Of a stretch of 64,000 nucleotides of DNA, positions 11,801 to 22,379 are shown piece by piece (the first letter of the stretch is position 1; each line of letters begins with the position of its first letter). The notes beneath the pieces are model-generated. The model searched no databases. It had not been told where the DNA came from and saw nothing but the letters and a program-made list of their open reading frames with translations. This stretch comes from Lingula anatina (Eukaryota; Brachiopoda; Lingulata; Lingulida; Lingulidae), in the NCBI RefSeq assembly GCF_001039355.2, contig NW_019775636.1, positions 6,798 through 70,797 on the forward strand, given 5' to 3'. The position numbers were made by a program, and so were the translations under genes.

Positions 11801-12439
11801 ACAGCCTACGCATTTTGTAGGGGTTTTGGTGACAATATTTCGTCTTTCCTTGGAAGCTAGGCTTCATTGCCTTACTCAGTGGACAAAAATACCTAATGAG
11901 TGTAATTTTTAAAACGGTGTCGGGCAATTAGGGCACACATAATTGGCATGTTATTTAACGAGCGGCCACTCTCTGCAAATACATTAAGTCGATGGATAAG
12001 TAGTAGTCGTTTTCGTTTTCATCATATGTTTACCAGATGTCAGATAAATAATGGAAAAAGCCTGACTACTTATGAATCTGTGACGTTCCTATAATTGTAC
12101 TTTTGCTTAGATTTTGTTCTGGAAAGTCGTATTTTAATGTGGTTCGTATTTATTTGCGTAATTATTTTACCAGGTAAATTTTTTAATGGTATTCGCTATT
12201 GTTTAGGGTGTGCGTATAGTGAGTGTACAAAATAATACATTAGTGTAAGATTACTTTCCACTTGTGAGATATAGTAGCTGTATTGCGCTTTATAAACATA
12301 ATTCCCACTGCATTGTAATGGTTATTGATGTTTTTTGCAATAAATTACTATAATTGAAAATTCACAAGCCTTCCTCGCATTAGATGAAATGCTACATGAA
12401 TTTGAAACATTATCAGTGCTATAAGTAATTGAGATAACT

Positions 12440-12690
12440 ATAATCGTCCATATTTGATTAGATAAGGGTAGTAAAGACTTACTTTATTTGATCGAAAAAG
12501 GGTTATAATGACGAACCTCATATCGCATTTACTTCATCGGAAAAGGGTTATAAAGACGTGTCAAAAATCGCCTATATTTGATCGGAAAGGAGTTGTAAAG
12601 AGGTTGTTTTTAGACGCCTATACTTGATCGGAAAGACGTAGTAATAGTACAACTACAATTTTAAGCTTAGGCATAAAAGGGTAGTAAACC
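12440..12690 (+). repeat. Degenerate short tandem motif array
   Basis: About five spaced copies of a motif like TTGATCGGAAAAGGGTTATA followed by AAGACG occur near 12452, 12486, 12532, 12573 and 12622. Spacing is roughly 35-50 bp. It lies directly upstream of the Penelope-like fragment and may belong to it. Confidence 0.5.
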
Positions 12691-12783
12691 CGTAGACCCT
12701 GACCATTCCGGTAGAGCTTTACACCGTTGAAAAGGCTTGTAAAGAGAATATTCAGACCCATTTCCTGAAGAGTAGAAGAGCTG

Positions 12784-13209
12784 AAAATTGACTTTTTGTG
12801 CTGTGATAAGAAATGTAATTGTAGAGCTCCTAGTAAGTGTCCTTTGAGAGGGGAATGCTTGTCTAGCAACATTGTGTACCAAGCATCAGTCACTACTAAG
12901 GACAAATGCATGAAATATATAGGGCTTTGTGGTGGCCAATTTAAGTTGAGATACAATATTCACACCAAGTCATTTAGAGACAAGAAATATGCTGCAGATA
13001 CTGAGTTATCCAAATACATTTGGAAATTAACAGAAAATAAAACCCAGTATGACATTAGATGGGACATCATTAAGAAATCAACGCCGCAAAGGAGAAATCA
13101 GCACCTATGCAATCTTTGCTTAGACGAAAAACTGTTGATAATGATAACACCAGATACTCTGAATAAAAGAACTGAAATAATTACCATGTGTCGGCATAGA
13201 GTGACGTAA
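12784..13209 (+). pseudogene. Penelope-like GIY-YIG endonuclease domain (fragment)
   Basis: The frame is open from about 12784 to a TAA at 13207-13209. Order of features: a Cys cluster (CCDKKCNC ... CPLRGEC), the IVY strand that stands in for GIY, the KYIGL motif, the FKLRYNIHTKSF segment with the conserved Arg/His, ELSKYIW, and a C-terminal CNLCLDEKLLI plus CRHR box. This order is typical of Penelope-like endonucleases, which nick target DNA for reverse transcription. The RT and linker are missing and upstream stops interrupt the frame. Confidence 0.75.
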
Positions 13210-13280
13210 CTAACACGGCGTGCGACGTAAGTGTCGTCACGCTGTGTATGTAAAACGGCTAATAAAACCATTTTCAAATA

Positions 13281-13339
13281 AACCTCCTGACGATCGGGCA
13301 TACCTTCTGGTTATGCCCGTGAAACTCGGAGTCGGGGTT
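13281..13339 (+). ncRNA. Hammerhead ribozyme, type I, Penelope-associated
   Basis: Core box CTGACGA lies at 13287-13293. Stem II pairs CGGGCATA-CC with GGTTATGCCCG across a TTCT loop. GAAA follows at 13321-13324. Stem III is the very short ACT/AGT around a CGG loop, and GTC ends at 13333, the predicted cleavage position. Stem I pairs AACCTC (13281-13286) with GGGGTT (13334-13339), with one G-U pair. Minimal stem III and location just after the endonuclease ORF match published Penelope-like hammerheads. The U/U at the base of stem II is a weak point. Self-cleavage is inferred. Confidence 0.7.
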
Positions 13340-13363
13340 ATTGCATGTCTTTTGTTTATTTAT

Positions 13364-13387
13364 TTATTTATTAATTTTAATTATATA

Positions 13388-13418
<31 letters not shown>

Positions 13419-13419
13419 A
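13364..13419. repeat. AT-rich microsatellite
   Basis: TTTA, TA and GATATA units in tandem between the Penelope fragment and the next MITE. Confidence 0.85.
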
Positions 13420-13537
13420 AGAAAATAACTATATATTAACCTAAACCTTGGAAATTTTAACTTAAAGGCCATACATTTATACCCTACATATATTTAGCCA
13501 TCAAACATGTCCTACTGCTAAACACATCCAGTCTAAA

Positions 13538-13814
13538 AGGGTGTACCATGCTTTGGAGAAAAACATGCTTAGGAGCTAAATCGTTGAAAAAAGCAGACAA
13601 AGCAGGCACTTGGATGTTTTTACAGTGTACGTTATAATTGTGTACGTTGGAATTTCCCGCTGGGTGGGGTTGATATAACATTGTTTTCTGACGTTGATAC
13701 AACGTTGTTATCTGAGGTTGACACAACTTTCAAATCCAATGTTGATCAAATGTCTCCTCAACGTTATGGTTCAACGTTGTTTCAACGTTAAAACAACATA
13801 ATTTGCCCACTGGG
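13538..13814. mobile_element. AACGTTGA-rich MITE, copy 1
   Basis: It contains repeated AACGTTGTT/CAACGTT units and ends in TGCCCACTGGG at 13804-13814. About 275 bp matches 20446-20754, including AGGGTGTACCATGCTT and AAAGCAGGCACTTGGATG. It truncates the 3' part of the minus-strand gypsy element. The left limit is uncertain. Confidence 0.65.
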
Positions 13815-14686
13815 TATGTAATCGACATCTTTGTTAAATCTGTCCCACCCTTCATGAAGCCTGGTACAGTGATGACAGCCTCCACAAGGTAACTCTGTCA
13901 CATCACAACCAGCTTCATAGTAATTACAGTCCTTGTGCTGAAGAGGAATGCGTGACAACGAATCAGCATTGCTGTGGTTTTTACCCGATCGGTGCTGAAT
14001 TTCAAAATCATACTGGGCCAATTCTTCCATCCATCTTGCTAAAACACCATTGAGCAAGTTAAAACACATGATCCAAGTCAAACTGCAATGATCTGTCCGT
14101 ATTACAAACTTTCTACCAAGTAGATCGTGCCTGTACTGCCGAGTAAATCGGACTACTGCTAAAAGCTCCTTTTTAGTCGTGCAATAACGACGTTGACTAG
14201 GAATGAGAGCAAAACTGCCATAACTAATGACCTTTTCAGCGTCATTTTGCACCTGTATGAGCTCAGCTCCAAAACAAGTATCACTGGCGTCCGTGTCTAA
14301 AATAAATAAACCATCACTGTCTGGAAAGCTCAGCAAGGGACTATGGACCAAAGCCTGTTTCAAGTCATTGAATGCAACTTCGTGTTCATTAGTCCAATTA
14401 AAAACAATTTTGTTTTTGGTCAAATCATACAGTATACCAGACGTAGCAGCAAAACATTTTATGTGCCTTCTATGGTAATTAAGTAGACCAAGAAATCTTT
14501 CCACGTCTTTCTTACATTTTGGACGTGGCCAACTTGAACTGCTTTTTTTACTGTCAGGATTTGGAGCAATGCCATTCTCATCTACCAATTTACCCAAATA
14601 GAGAACACTGCTTTTGAGTAATGAACACTTGGATGGTTTTCATGTCAATCCATTTTCTTTGAATCTATCCAACACCAGTGCAATAT
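13815..14686 (-). pseudogene. Gypsy RT C-terminus and RNase H (relic)
   Basis: The open part covers FLGLLNYHRRHIKCF (RT connection). It continues through the RNase H region with LDTDASD (first catalytic Asp), KKELLAVV and RTDHCSL (third Asp region), to the tether ending in SNADSLSRIP. A stop interrupts the frame at about 14638, next to the TIR insertion at 14687. Downstream coding is lost to the AACGTTGA MITE. Confidence 0.75.
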
Positions 14687-15237
14687 CAGGCCTAACCAAC
14701 TACCAGACTCGGCACCTAAGGATCCTGAATTAACCGGTATATCGGACCACACTACCCGTTTTCAAGGTGTGTGTCAGATAGCATTTCGGAGTATCATACC
14801 CCAGAACAAATTTTGTAGGACGACTGCGAGCTCATCCACGCTCGGCTGATCAACCTTAAACAGTACTCTTACTTTAGAGTACTCTATTTCATCGTCTCTA
14901 TGGGGGTATATGGGGACTTTACGACATTCGGTTTGAATGTTTTAACCACTTTTGATAGGGCTTTTTTTTGCATTGTATTAGATGAATGTGGCAGTCTAAG
15001 GTTCATCTAGGTGGCTTTCAAATTTATGCACCCGGTTTTAAAATCATATAGCGATTAAATACGACAATCGTTTACTATCCAATCAAGGTGACAGCCGAGC
15101 GTGAGCTCATCCTGTCGGTGTTCTGACTGATACTCCGAAATGCGATCTGACACACACCTTGAAAACGGGTAGTGTGGTCCGATATACCGGTTAATTCAGG
15201 ATCCTTAGGTGCCGAGTCTGGTAGTTGGTTAGGCCTG
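14687..15237. mobile_element. 551-bp TIR element in the gypsy RT, 5-bp AATAT target duplication
   Basis: The ends are inverted copies of about 108 bp with one mismatch, starting CAGGCCTAACCAACTACCAG. AATAT flanks both sides (14682-14686 and 15238-15242). Inner arms retain a diverged pairing around GCTCGGCTG. There is no coding capacity. The near-identical arms imply a recent insertion into an already decayed host. TIR sequence and 5-bp duplication do not match a superfamily I can name. Confidence 0.8.
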
Positions 15238-15244
15238 AATATTG

Positions 15245-15475
15245 GCTAAAGAATCATCAAACTGTTCCCAAGCGCAACAACATCATTCAAGTAAGCGAGT
15301 ACTTGTCTCCACGTTAAACCATGCAGAACGGAACTGACTGCTCGCATGAAATTAGCAGGGCTGTTAGTCAAACCGAACGTAGTCGTTTAAATTCAAACAA
15401 ACCGTACTTGGTCATAAAAGCGGTTTTAGGCCGGGAGCTTTCCTCAACTTCAACCTGATAATAAGCACAGTTCAT
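15245..15475 (-). pseudogene. Gypsy RT catalytic segment, mutated active site
   Basis: Minus-strand translation gives FGLTNSPANFMRAVSSVL, then a motif AYLNDVV where Y-x-D-D is expected. The first catalytic Asp is replaced by Asn (GAT to AAT). A stop follows near the TIR insertion. This segment is not in frame with the RT start at 15477-15842. Confidence 0.65.
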
Positions 15476-15476
15476 A

Positions 15477-16142
15477 TCAAGAGTGCTTAAAATACCGAGT
15501 GCCCGCTAAAACATCTAAGCATTCGTCTATCTGTGGTAGTGGATACACATCCTTAACGGTCACTTTATTTAAAGCACGAAAATCTATGCAATATCTCAAA
15601 GTGGCGTCCTTCTTTCTTACTAAAACAGGAGGGGATGCCCATTCGGAACAAGAGGGTTGCACAATGTCAGCGGCTAACAATTTATCTAATGTTGCCTTTT
15701 CCTCTTGCTCGAAACCCAGAGGTGTGCCTCTCAGTCTTTGTTTAATAGGTTTTGCTTCGTTGGTATCTATTCTATGTAGAATCTTTGTAAAATGACCTAT
15801 ATCAAATTCAGATTTGGAAAAAACATCGGCATATTTTGTCAAAAGATTGCCTTATTTGAGAGACTGCTCATCATACAAATCCTCACTAGATCGTTTCCAC
15901 AAATCACGCACGTATTCAGGAATATTATTCTCCACATCGTTAGAGTTCACATCAACTTTCAACACCGAGAAAGACTGGTGCACATTTGAACCATCCAAAC
16001 TCTCAGGATATCCCAGTACACTCTCAATCTCTTCCAAATCACCCGTCACATGACCTGCTTTTAAGGTAATTGACTTATCAGTCTCATTCCTTAGAGTGAG
16101 TGAACAACTGAGGCAATCATCCGTATATTCGGTGCTTATCAA
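15477..16142 (-). pseudogene. Gypsy RT N-terminal region (fingers)
   Basis: Two adjoining frames. 16142-15852 covers the post-protease linker, with NLTLRNETDKSI-like strands. 15842-15477 contains HRIDTNEAKPIKQRLR, IVQPSCSEWASPPVLVRKKD and YCIDFRALNKVTVKDVYPLP, the classic RT entry motifs. The frames are separated by a stop, and the last is broken before the palm. Confidence 0.75.
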
Positions 16143-16144
16143 CC

Positions 16145-16815
16145 CATAGGTACCCTAGGCTCTAGATTCCGGTATTGCCAGCTCGATCTTGATTTCATAT
16201 ATAACCCATAGGAGCAATACCAGGCTTTAGCGAACAGTGGCAACTCGGGGGCGTTCTTCTTCAAAATTCTGCCTGGGGCGCTTCCATATTTGGAAGTCAC
16301 ACGTCACAGCTGTGTCCGCCTGGATCCATATTTGGAAGTCATAAGTCTCGTACGTCACAGGTTTAGCCGCCTGGAGCTGCCTTCCCCGCCTTGCGCTGAA
16401 GTCTCGTGCAGGCAAGACAAGAAGCAATTAAAGTACCTGACGCGGAGTTAGAAGTTTGAAATGAAAATATCTTGCAGCCGAAGGTCAGTGCCACAATACA
16501 AGCAACATTCTGCTGTAAAAACTTATTTTTCGTGTAGCCATTGCGCAGCCCTTATAGTGGTATCGGGCATACAGTGTAGCTGTCAAATTTGGCACACGGC
16601 AAGCACATATATTGTGCACGTGTATATCTCAGGACTAAATGTTCTTTGATAAGCAAAAAATACAAAAACATTGGATATATATTTTCTTTCCGAAGAATAT
16701 TATTTATTTGTTCACTTTACATCTTAAATACAGCAAATAAAATTAAATAAAGCAGAATTAAATTTGTTTTACGTTTTATTTTGGTCTGATGACATTCAAC
16801 TGCATTTTCACTGCG
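16145..16815. other. Unclassified insert between gypsy protease and RT
   Basis: Sequence with no resemblance to the element on either side. It includes a short tandem repeat of CCATATTTGGAAGTCA (near 16286 and 16327) with CGTCACAG/CCGCCTGGA spacers. Termini and target duplication were not resolved. Confidence 0.4.
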
Positions 16816-16823
16816 GAGCAGTT

Positions 16824-17417
16824 CTATTTGATTGATGGGAAGCTTACATGGCCGCTGGTCTTCAGAGTTAGTAAAAGCGACTCCACCACAAGGCATATAG
16901 CTTTTACGTTGCTCTGACACTCAGGGTACCCATGGGGCACCGAAAGACCCTTCTGATCATATTTAGGGGCGTTGAGTAAAAATGTTTTGTCCCTTTCCGC
17001 CACAAAGGGAACTTGAACAAACTTCTCAGAATGCGGTGGAACAGCAACTTTCTTTGATAAAATGACACGATTCGCCACTAAATAATTGTCACTACCTTTT
17101 CTAATAGAGGCATGAACTTTATTCCGTCTTCTATCTGAAGTATCTGGTCTGGTCAACGATATGAAATTGTTTTCTAGACAGATGTAACACTCAAACATTT
17201 TCAAGAAATCTAAACCCAATAAAACATTGTCTGGGATAGGAGCTGCAAGTGCTGTCCATTCATACACTACTGAACCAATTGCTAATTTTAGACCTTTTAT
17301 TTTTCTTGCTCGTAAGATAATCTGCGTTATACCTTTTATGTCATGGTACCCGCCGTAAGTAATTTCTCCAGTAATTTGTGATAATAACTTGTTACTAACT
17401 ATGGTCACTTCTTTCAT
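16824..17417 (-). pseudogene. Gypsy protease region (relic)
   Basis: The 3' half shows the retropepsin-like signature VYEWTALAAPIPDNVLLGLDFL. The catalytic D-T/S-G segment expected upstream is not visible in frame. Inactive relic. Confidence 0.6.
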
Positions 17418-17494
17418 GGCAATTTTAGCACCTTGCGAAACCCCAGTTTATTTCTGAACTGAGTGTCATTGCCTTTTTGTGTTTGGTTCACGGA

Positions 17495-18035
17495 CTAACG
17501 GAATAACTGAATCAATTCTAGCAATGAGGATTCAATGTTTTGCAACCTCTGCTCTGCATCATTTGACTGAAATGATTTGTTCCTATTAGGACTCGAGCTA
17601 CGAGGTGAAAACTGAACGCGACACACATAAGGTGGATTTTGACGCTCAATATCATGGAGACTGGGGTTCCTTAAAAGTAACTTTACGCAGTTGTTTACTA
17701 CAATTTTCATTGCGTAACCCCAGAATTTGCATATTTGCGCCACACGTATGGGTATTTTCGACCGCCTCTTCTAATGTTCTAGGTCTCATGCACATCACTT
17801 TTTCCACTAAATCTTTGTCTGAACACCCACGTAAAAACGATTCAGTGGCCATTTGATTAAATAGGCTAGTAGGCTAGGCAGACAACGCTAAAATTCTCAC
17901 ACGTGAGCCAAATTATTCATAGCTTTCGTTTTCTTTTTGTTTTATTGCGGCCAGTTCTGTTCGCGCCACTGATGAAATTTCGGTTTTTCCGAAACATTTC
18001 ATAAGGGTATCTACAACTCTGTACATCTGCATCAT
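17495..18035 (-). pseudogene. Gypsy gag remnant
   Basis: Short minus-strand frames in order. The first, near 18030-17880, has a capsid-like MQMYRVVDTLM and KENESYEQF segment. The second is 17852-17652 (ESFLRGCSDKDLVEKV ... TLEEAV). The third, 17743-17495, ends in a coiled AEQRLQNIESSLLEL. Typical gag helices, frameshifted. Its 5' end is replaced by the tRNA-like sequence at 18070-18139. Confidence 0.6.
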
Positions 18036-18069
18036 GTAGCGATTTAGGGTGAGTGCAGAAAAATCACCT

Positions 18070-18139
18070 GCCAGACCAGGACTGGAACCCGGGACCTCTC
18101 GCTAACAGGGCGAGTGCTCTACCGCCTGAGCTATCCGGC
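18070..18139 (-). tRNA. tRNA-like sequence (tRNA pseudogene or SINE head)
   Basis: On the minus strand GCCGGAT begins a cloverleaf-like fold. D-arm: GCTC...GAGC with A box TAGCTCAGGCGGTAGAGC. Anticodon stem: CTCGC/GCGAG. T arm: CCGGG-TTCCAGT-CCTGG. 3' acceptor: TCTGGC. Loop position 33 is not U, the B box is altered (GGTTCCAGTCC), and the acceptor has a G-U pair, so a functional tRNA is unlikely. It lies within the gypsy gag region, as an inserted SINE head would. Confidence 0.5.
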
Positions 18140-18299
18140 CGGTTGTACCTGCACCTGGCACTTCACTCCTTCCCCCCCCCCCCCTCATTCAACGTCATAA
18201 AATGTGATCATCCTTGTCGCCATTGTTGTGAGTTCTGCTTTATTACATTCAAGATTCCCGCGTCAAGTCACATGGTAACAGGTGTCATGCGACACCTGG

Positions 18300-19870
18300 C
18301 GTGACGCATAAACAATACATAGACTAATACACTACATCGTGACAAGTGCCTATCGTGTAACTTTATACTCTCATCTTGGTAGTGGGGATACCAAGCACTG
18401 GAAGAATGATATATTGTATGTACTGAAACTATTTTTATTTAATATTCTTGGACACACATAACTATCTGTAACATTATTTCGTGATACTTTAAATTGTTGA
18501 AAATATGACAATAAATACCCTGTAGCAATTATGCATCGCTGATTTAATTATGTTTATTTTCAGTTTTCTCTGCATCCAAGTATTTGTTTCATTGTTTACT
18601 CAGATAACATATGACTTTGCAAATTTTAAATTACATGCAGCGATGAAACACTGAGAGTATCAGCATATTTACCCACGCACATTGTTTCTTTTCCTCATAT
18701 TAATTTTTTGGTTTCGTAAGTTTAAAACACGTTGCGTATCTAAACCTAGAAAATAAGAGTAAAATCTTGCCAACAAATGCAATTTATGTTTTCTTTTCAA
18801 AAAATATTCTGTGGTATGCTACTGGTTAGGCCACACTTTTTTATTGTTATGGATGACATCCTCTGGGGACACCGATATCGGTGCGAGAGGGCGAAAAAAA
18901 ACAGTCAAAAAATACTGCTCAAGTAAAGGAATGCTGTCAGTACACAGTTGGAAACACAAATTTACCACAGAAACACGTATAAAGCTAACAATGTCTTTAT
19001 CCATGACACGTATAGCTTTGCAGGCATATGTCACAGAAGAAAATGCTAGACACGTTTGGCAGTGTTACACGTTAAACTATGTGTTTAGCTTCACCGGTAT
19101 ATGGATCTGTAATAAGTCTATCACAAGCTTGTCACAGAAGAAAATGCTCAAAGGTATACGATCCCATAACAAGTTTACAAGACTCAACAATTTGGTTTAT
19201 AACACTTCCCCTGAAAGTCATATGTGGAGATGTCAAATATGCCCTTGGATTTGACCTTTGACCTTTAATTCAAGGTGAAACGGGCCAAAAAAGTTAATCT
19301 TTTTTACAAAAAAAAAAATTATTTGTTCCGATTTTCAGAAACTTCACAGACCTAAATATGCCCTTGAAATTGACTTTTGACCTACTTTCCACAATGAACT
19401 GATCTTTGCAACATTTTAGCCCCTTTAATCTCCAAAACTGGCAGAGATAGGACCCTAGTTACTACTAAACTTGAAAAGGCAGTCATATACTGGCAATCTA
19501 AATGTGACATTGAAATTGACCTTTGACCTACTTTTCATCACGAACCGAACTTTGCAAATTGTCCTTCCTTTATACCTTGAGAACTCTTGTTTATTGCATT
19601 TTATAGAGCTCGTCAAGCACAAGACTGGTGGTGGTGTCCCTTTTTATTTTTGTTTTCCATACGAATGCGCTTACTCTAGCTGGTGGTACAATATCGGGAG
19701 GCGGTATCGCCTCTCTGATACTAAAGTTTCAATTTTTTTAATGACAACGTGTTTAGAACTTATGGCTCACTAATGATTCAAGACATGGCTTGTCGAGCGA
19801 AATCTTATCCCGGAATGCTCTAGCATCAGTTGCAGGGCAATATTTATCCATCGAATAAAGGTTCTAATGC
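18300..19870. repeat. Non-coding, with TGAAATTGACCTTTGACCT-type repeats
   Basis: No gene recognised. Between about 19230 and 19540 the phrase ATTGACCTTTGACCT with ATGCCCTTG... or GTGACATTG... leaders recurs three times at roughly 125-bp spacing. Confidence 0.5.
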
Positions 19871-19877
19871 GTCGCCA

Positions 19878-20364
19878 CCCAGCAGGCATAGTTGCGTTGG
19901 ATCAACGTTGAAAACAGGTTGATATTTTGAATTGCCGTTGATCTACCTAAATTAAGCGTAAAATGAACGTTGATCCAGCCACAGCAAAACACAGTCATAA
20001 TGTGACGTTGACTCAACGTTGTATTTTGGTCACTGACACAACCTTGCAGACATGGATTGTAATTTAAAATATTAATTATTGAAAACGTGATACTTTGTTT
20101 ATCAATACTGTAATTAACTTTATCAAAATAATAAAAAAAAAAACTGTTTTAAAGTAAATGTGACAGCTGTTTTGTGTCTTTGGTGAACTAGTGGATTTTC
20201 TTAACTTGTTATTCAGAAATACATTTCAATAAACTGAACTCCTTGCAAGGTCAGCTAACACTAGGATGAATAAGTTGCTGTAACTGTGATGGAGTGAAGT
20301 TAATAAAGTTGACAGTTTTCGGTACTCTGTGATAGATAGACAGTTCGAAGTGACTGTGACTTTG

Positions 20365-20448
<84 letters not shown>

Positions 20449-20754
20449 GTGTACCATGCTTAGATGCAAAACACGCTTAGGAGCTAAATGCGTTGAAAAA
20501 ATCAGACAAAGCAGGCACTTGGATGTTTTTACAGTGTACGTTATAATTGTGTACCTGTGTTTTGTACCAAAAATAAAAACATATCAGGTCATTTAATGTC
20601 TTTTCATGCAAGAATGTTGTCTAACAACTGGGGTTGATACAATGTTGTTATCTGAGGTTGAGTCAACTCTCAAATCCAATGTTTATTCAACGTGTTGTCA
20701 ACGTTATGGTTCAACGTTGTTTCAATGTTTAAACAACATAATTTGCCCGCTGGG
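19878..20754. mobile_element. AACGTTGA-rich element with CCCAGC termini, copy 2
   Basis: It begins CCCAGCAGGCA (19878) and ends TGCCCGCTGGG (20744-20754), an 11-bp terminal inverted repeat with one mismatch. Internal AACGTTGA/TCAACGTT units occur near both ends. It is interrupted by an (AT)n microsatellite. Its right 300 bp match 13538-13814. No coding sequence. Confidence 0.65.
20367..20444. repeat. (AT)n microsatellite, about 78 bp
   Basis: Pure AT dinucleotide run inside the AACGTTGA element. Confidence 0.95.
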
Positions 20755-20947
20755 CAGTCGACATTGCTATTAAAGTATTTTTGTTAGAGTTTAAAGCTTT
20801 TACGAAATATTGAAGGTGAATGCGCCGCACAGTGTTAATTTTCCCTGCCACCTGCCACCAGCGCTTTGTTCTAGGATGGAGCCTTTTCAGGTAACAGTAT
20901 TTGATCCACAGCGATATATGAAATAATCCTTTCTGTCTATTATGTAG

Positions 20948-21343
20948 GTCTTTAAGAAGGGGACAGACAACGAAGTAAACACCATTGAGATATCAAGTGA
21001 TGACTTGGCACCGTTCGAGATAGAGCTTGCGTCTTTCCTACCCATTACAACAGGGAGTCATGATGCAAATCAAGTCGCCTTTACTTTTCAAACAAAGCAT
21101 GCAGATGTAATTGTTCCAACTGAATGCGTGACGGCATTTCATCGAAACGATAGTGAGTTGCCCTTGCCGATAAGATCAGATCCAATAACTGTTTACCCAG
21201 CATTTGATGGAAAGAAAAGGGTTGGGATATGGCCACATAGATTTTTGTCTTTTAACAAGCTGGCGTACGGCATCCATCCTGCAACGAACCGCCCATTACA
21301 TCAACACAGTATATGGCAGAGTTATACCATCCCCCCTATACCG
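20948..21343 (+). CDS. Strong internal exon of an unidentified gene
   Basis: The acceptor CCTTTCTGTCTATTATGTAG precedes 20948 and a consensus donor CCG/GTAAGT follows 21343. The 396-bp interval is open in one frame (132 codons) and looks coding: VFKKGTDNEVNTIEIS ... FEIELASFLPITTG ... FDGKKRVGIWPHRF ... IWQSYTIPPIP. No family recognised. Neighbouring exons were not found, so the gene's limits are unknown. The composition suggests a soluble or extracellular globular domain, but this is a guess. Confidence 0.5.
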
Positions 21344-21639
21344 GTAAGTAATACCATCTGCTGATTAAGACACTGTCACACCTAACGTGTAGAACCAATG
21401 TATGAAAAAAATGCCCATACGCAGCATACACAAGAGGTTTGTTAAGGACCTAGGCTCTCACACTGTGGCGTATTTCTCCAATGAAGAACCTTATAGATAC
21501 GCAGGCAAACGCCTGGGCTTTGTTCGTATGCGTTTTGCGTATGCACTTAAACGTTGGTGTGTGCTCGCATACGTAACAGGAGAAATAGTATTTGAAAACG
21601 GTCAAAAATGGTCAGCGTATACGAGCGTTTGAGTCGTGC

Positions 21640-22206
21640 GTTTCCCATACGTTAATCCTAGGTCCCAACCGAATGTACTGCTACGTGTGGTCTGCGGCCA
21701 AAAATATGGGGAAAACGTGGGAGTTCGTGCGTGAGGAGCACGTTCATCGTGCGACTTTTGGGAGGACACAAACAACACGTAGAAACTTTTCGACATGATC
21801 AACAGCCGCGACGTACGATCTAGCTACGTCCTAGCCGGACGCAAGGAATCTAAAAACCGTACGTCCGAAACGTAGTTGGGACCTAGGCTTAAAGCTACGT
21901 TTTGGACGCACGGTTTTTAGGTTCCTTGCGTCCGTCTAGGACGTAGCTAGATCACAGGGAAGAAATCAAGTAAAGCCTAGGTCCCAACCGAACGTACGGA
22001 CTGCTGCGTGTGGTCTACGGCCAAAAAAATGGGGAAAACGTGGGAGTTCGGGCGTGAGGAGCACGTCCATCGTGCGACTTTTGGAGGACGCAAACAACAC
22101 CTAGAAACTTTTCGACATGATCAACAGCCGCTACGTGCGAACTGCTACGTCCTAGCTGGACGCAAGGAACCAAAAAAACCGTGCGTCCAAAACGTAGTTG
22201 GGACCT
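21640..22206. mobile_element. Compound MITE cluster, AGGTCCCAAC termini
   Basis: Two direct copies (21658-21890 and 21977-22206) begin CCTAGGTCCCAACCG and end near ACGTAGTTGGGACCT. Both share GGGGAAAACGTGGGAGTTCG and TTTTCGACATGATCAACAGC. Between them lies an inverted end fragment (21893-21960: CTACGTTTTGGACGCACGG). The arrangement suggests nested or tandem insertion of one family. Confidence 0.65.
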
Positions 22207-22379
22207 GAACTTTAGGGATGCACTAGGCATACGTAAGAAAGACCGGTAACATCGCGATAAAACGCATTTAACATACATAGTTTGGTATAAAGCATAGAGC
22301 ATAAATAACACAGTGGTGGCGAACTAGTAACGTATTGAACGTAATTGTAACGATTGATTTATGTGTTTAAGGTGTACCA

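Larger units (their letters stand above)
12700..13345 (+). mobile_element. Penelope-like retroelement, 3' fragment
   Basis: Contains the GIY-YIG endonuclease C-terminus (12796-13209) and a hammerhead-like ribozyme 70 bp downstream. These two hallmarks occur together at Penelope-like element ends. Reverse transcriptase is absent, so the copy is 5'-truncated. Upstream frames contain stops. Confidence 0.75.
13815..18035 (-). mobile_element. Decayed Ty3/gypsy LTR retrotransposon, with nested insertions
   Basis: On the minus strand the order is gag remnant (about 18030-17495), protease (17417-16824), RT start (16142-15477), RT core (15475-15245), then RT end and RNase H (14686-13815). It is cut by a 551-bp TIR element (14687-15237), by an unrelated block at about 16145-16800, and at its 3' side by a MITE. 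Integrase and both LTRs are not seen. Multiple stops and frame changes show an inactive relic. Confidence 0.8.

Noticed and set aside
18070-18139. Functional tRNA gene
   Set aside because: Anticodon-loop position 33 is not U, the B box deviates, and it sits within a broken retroelement.
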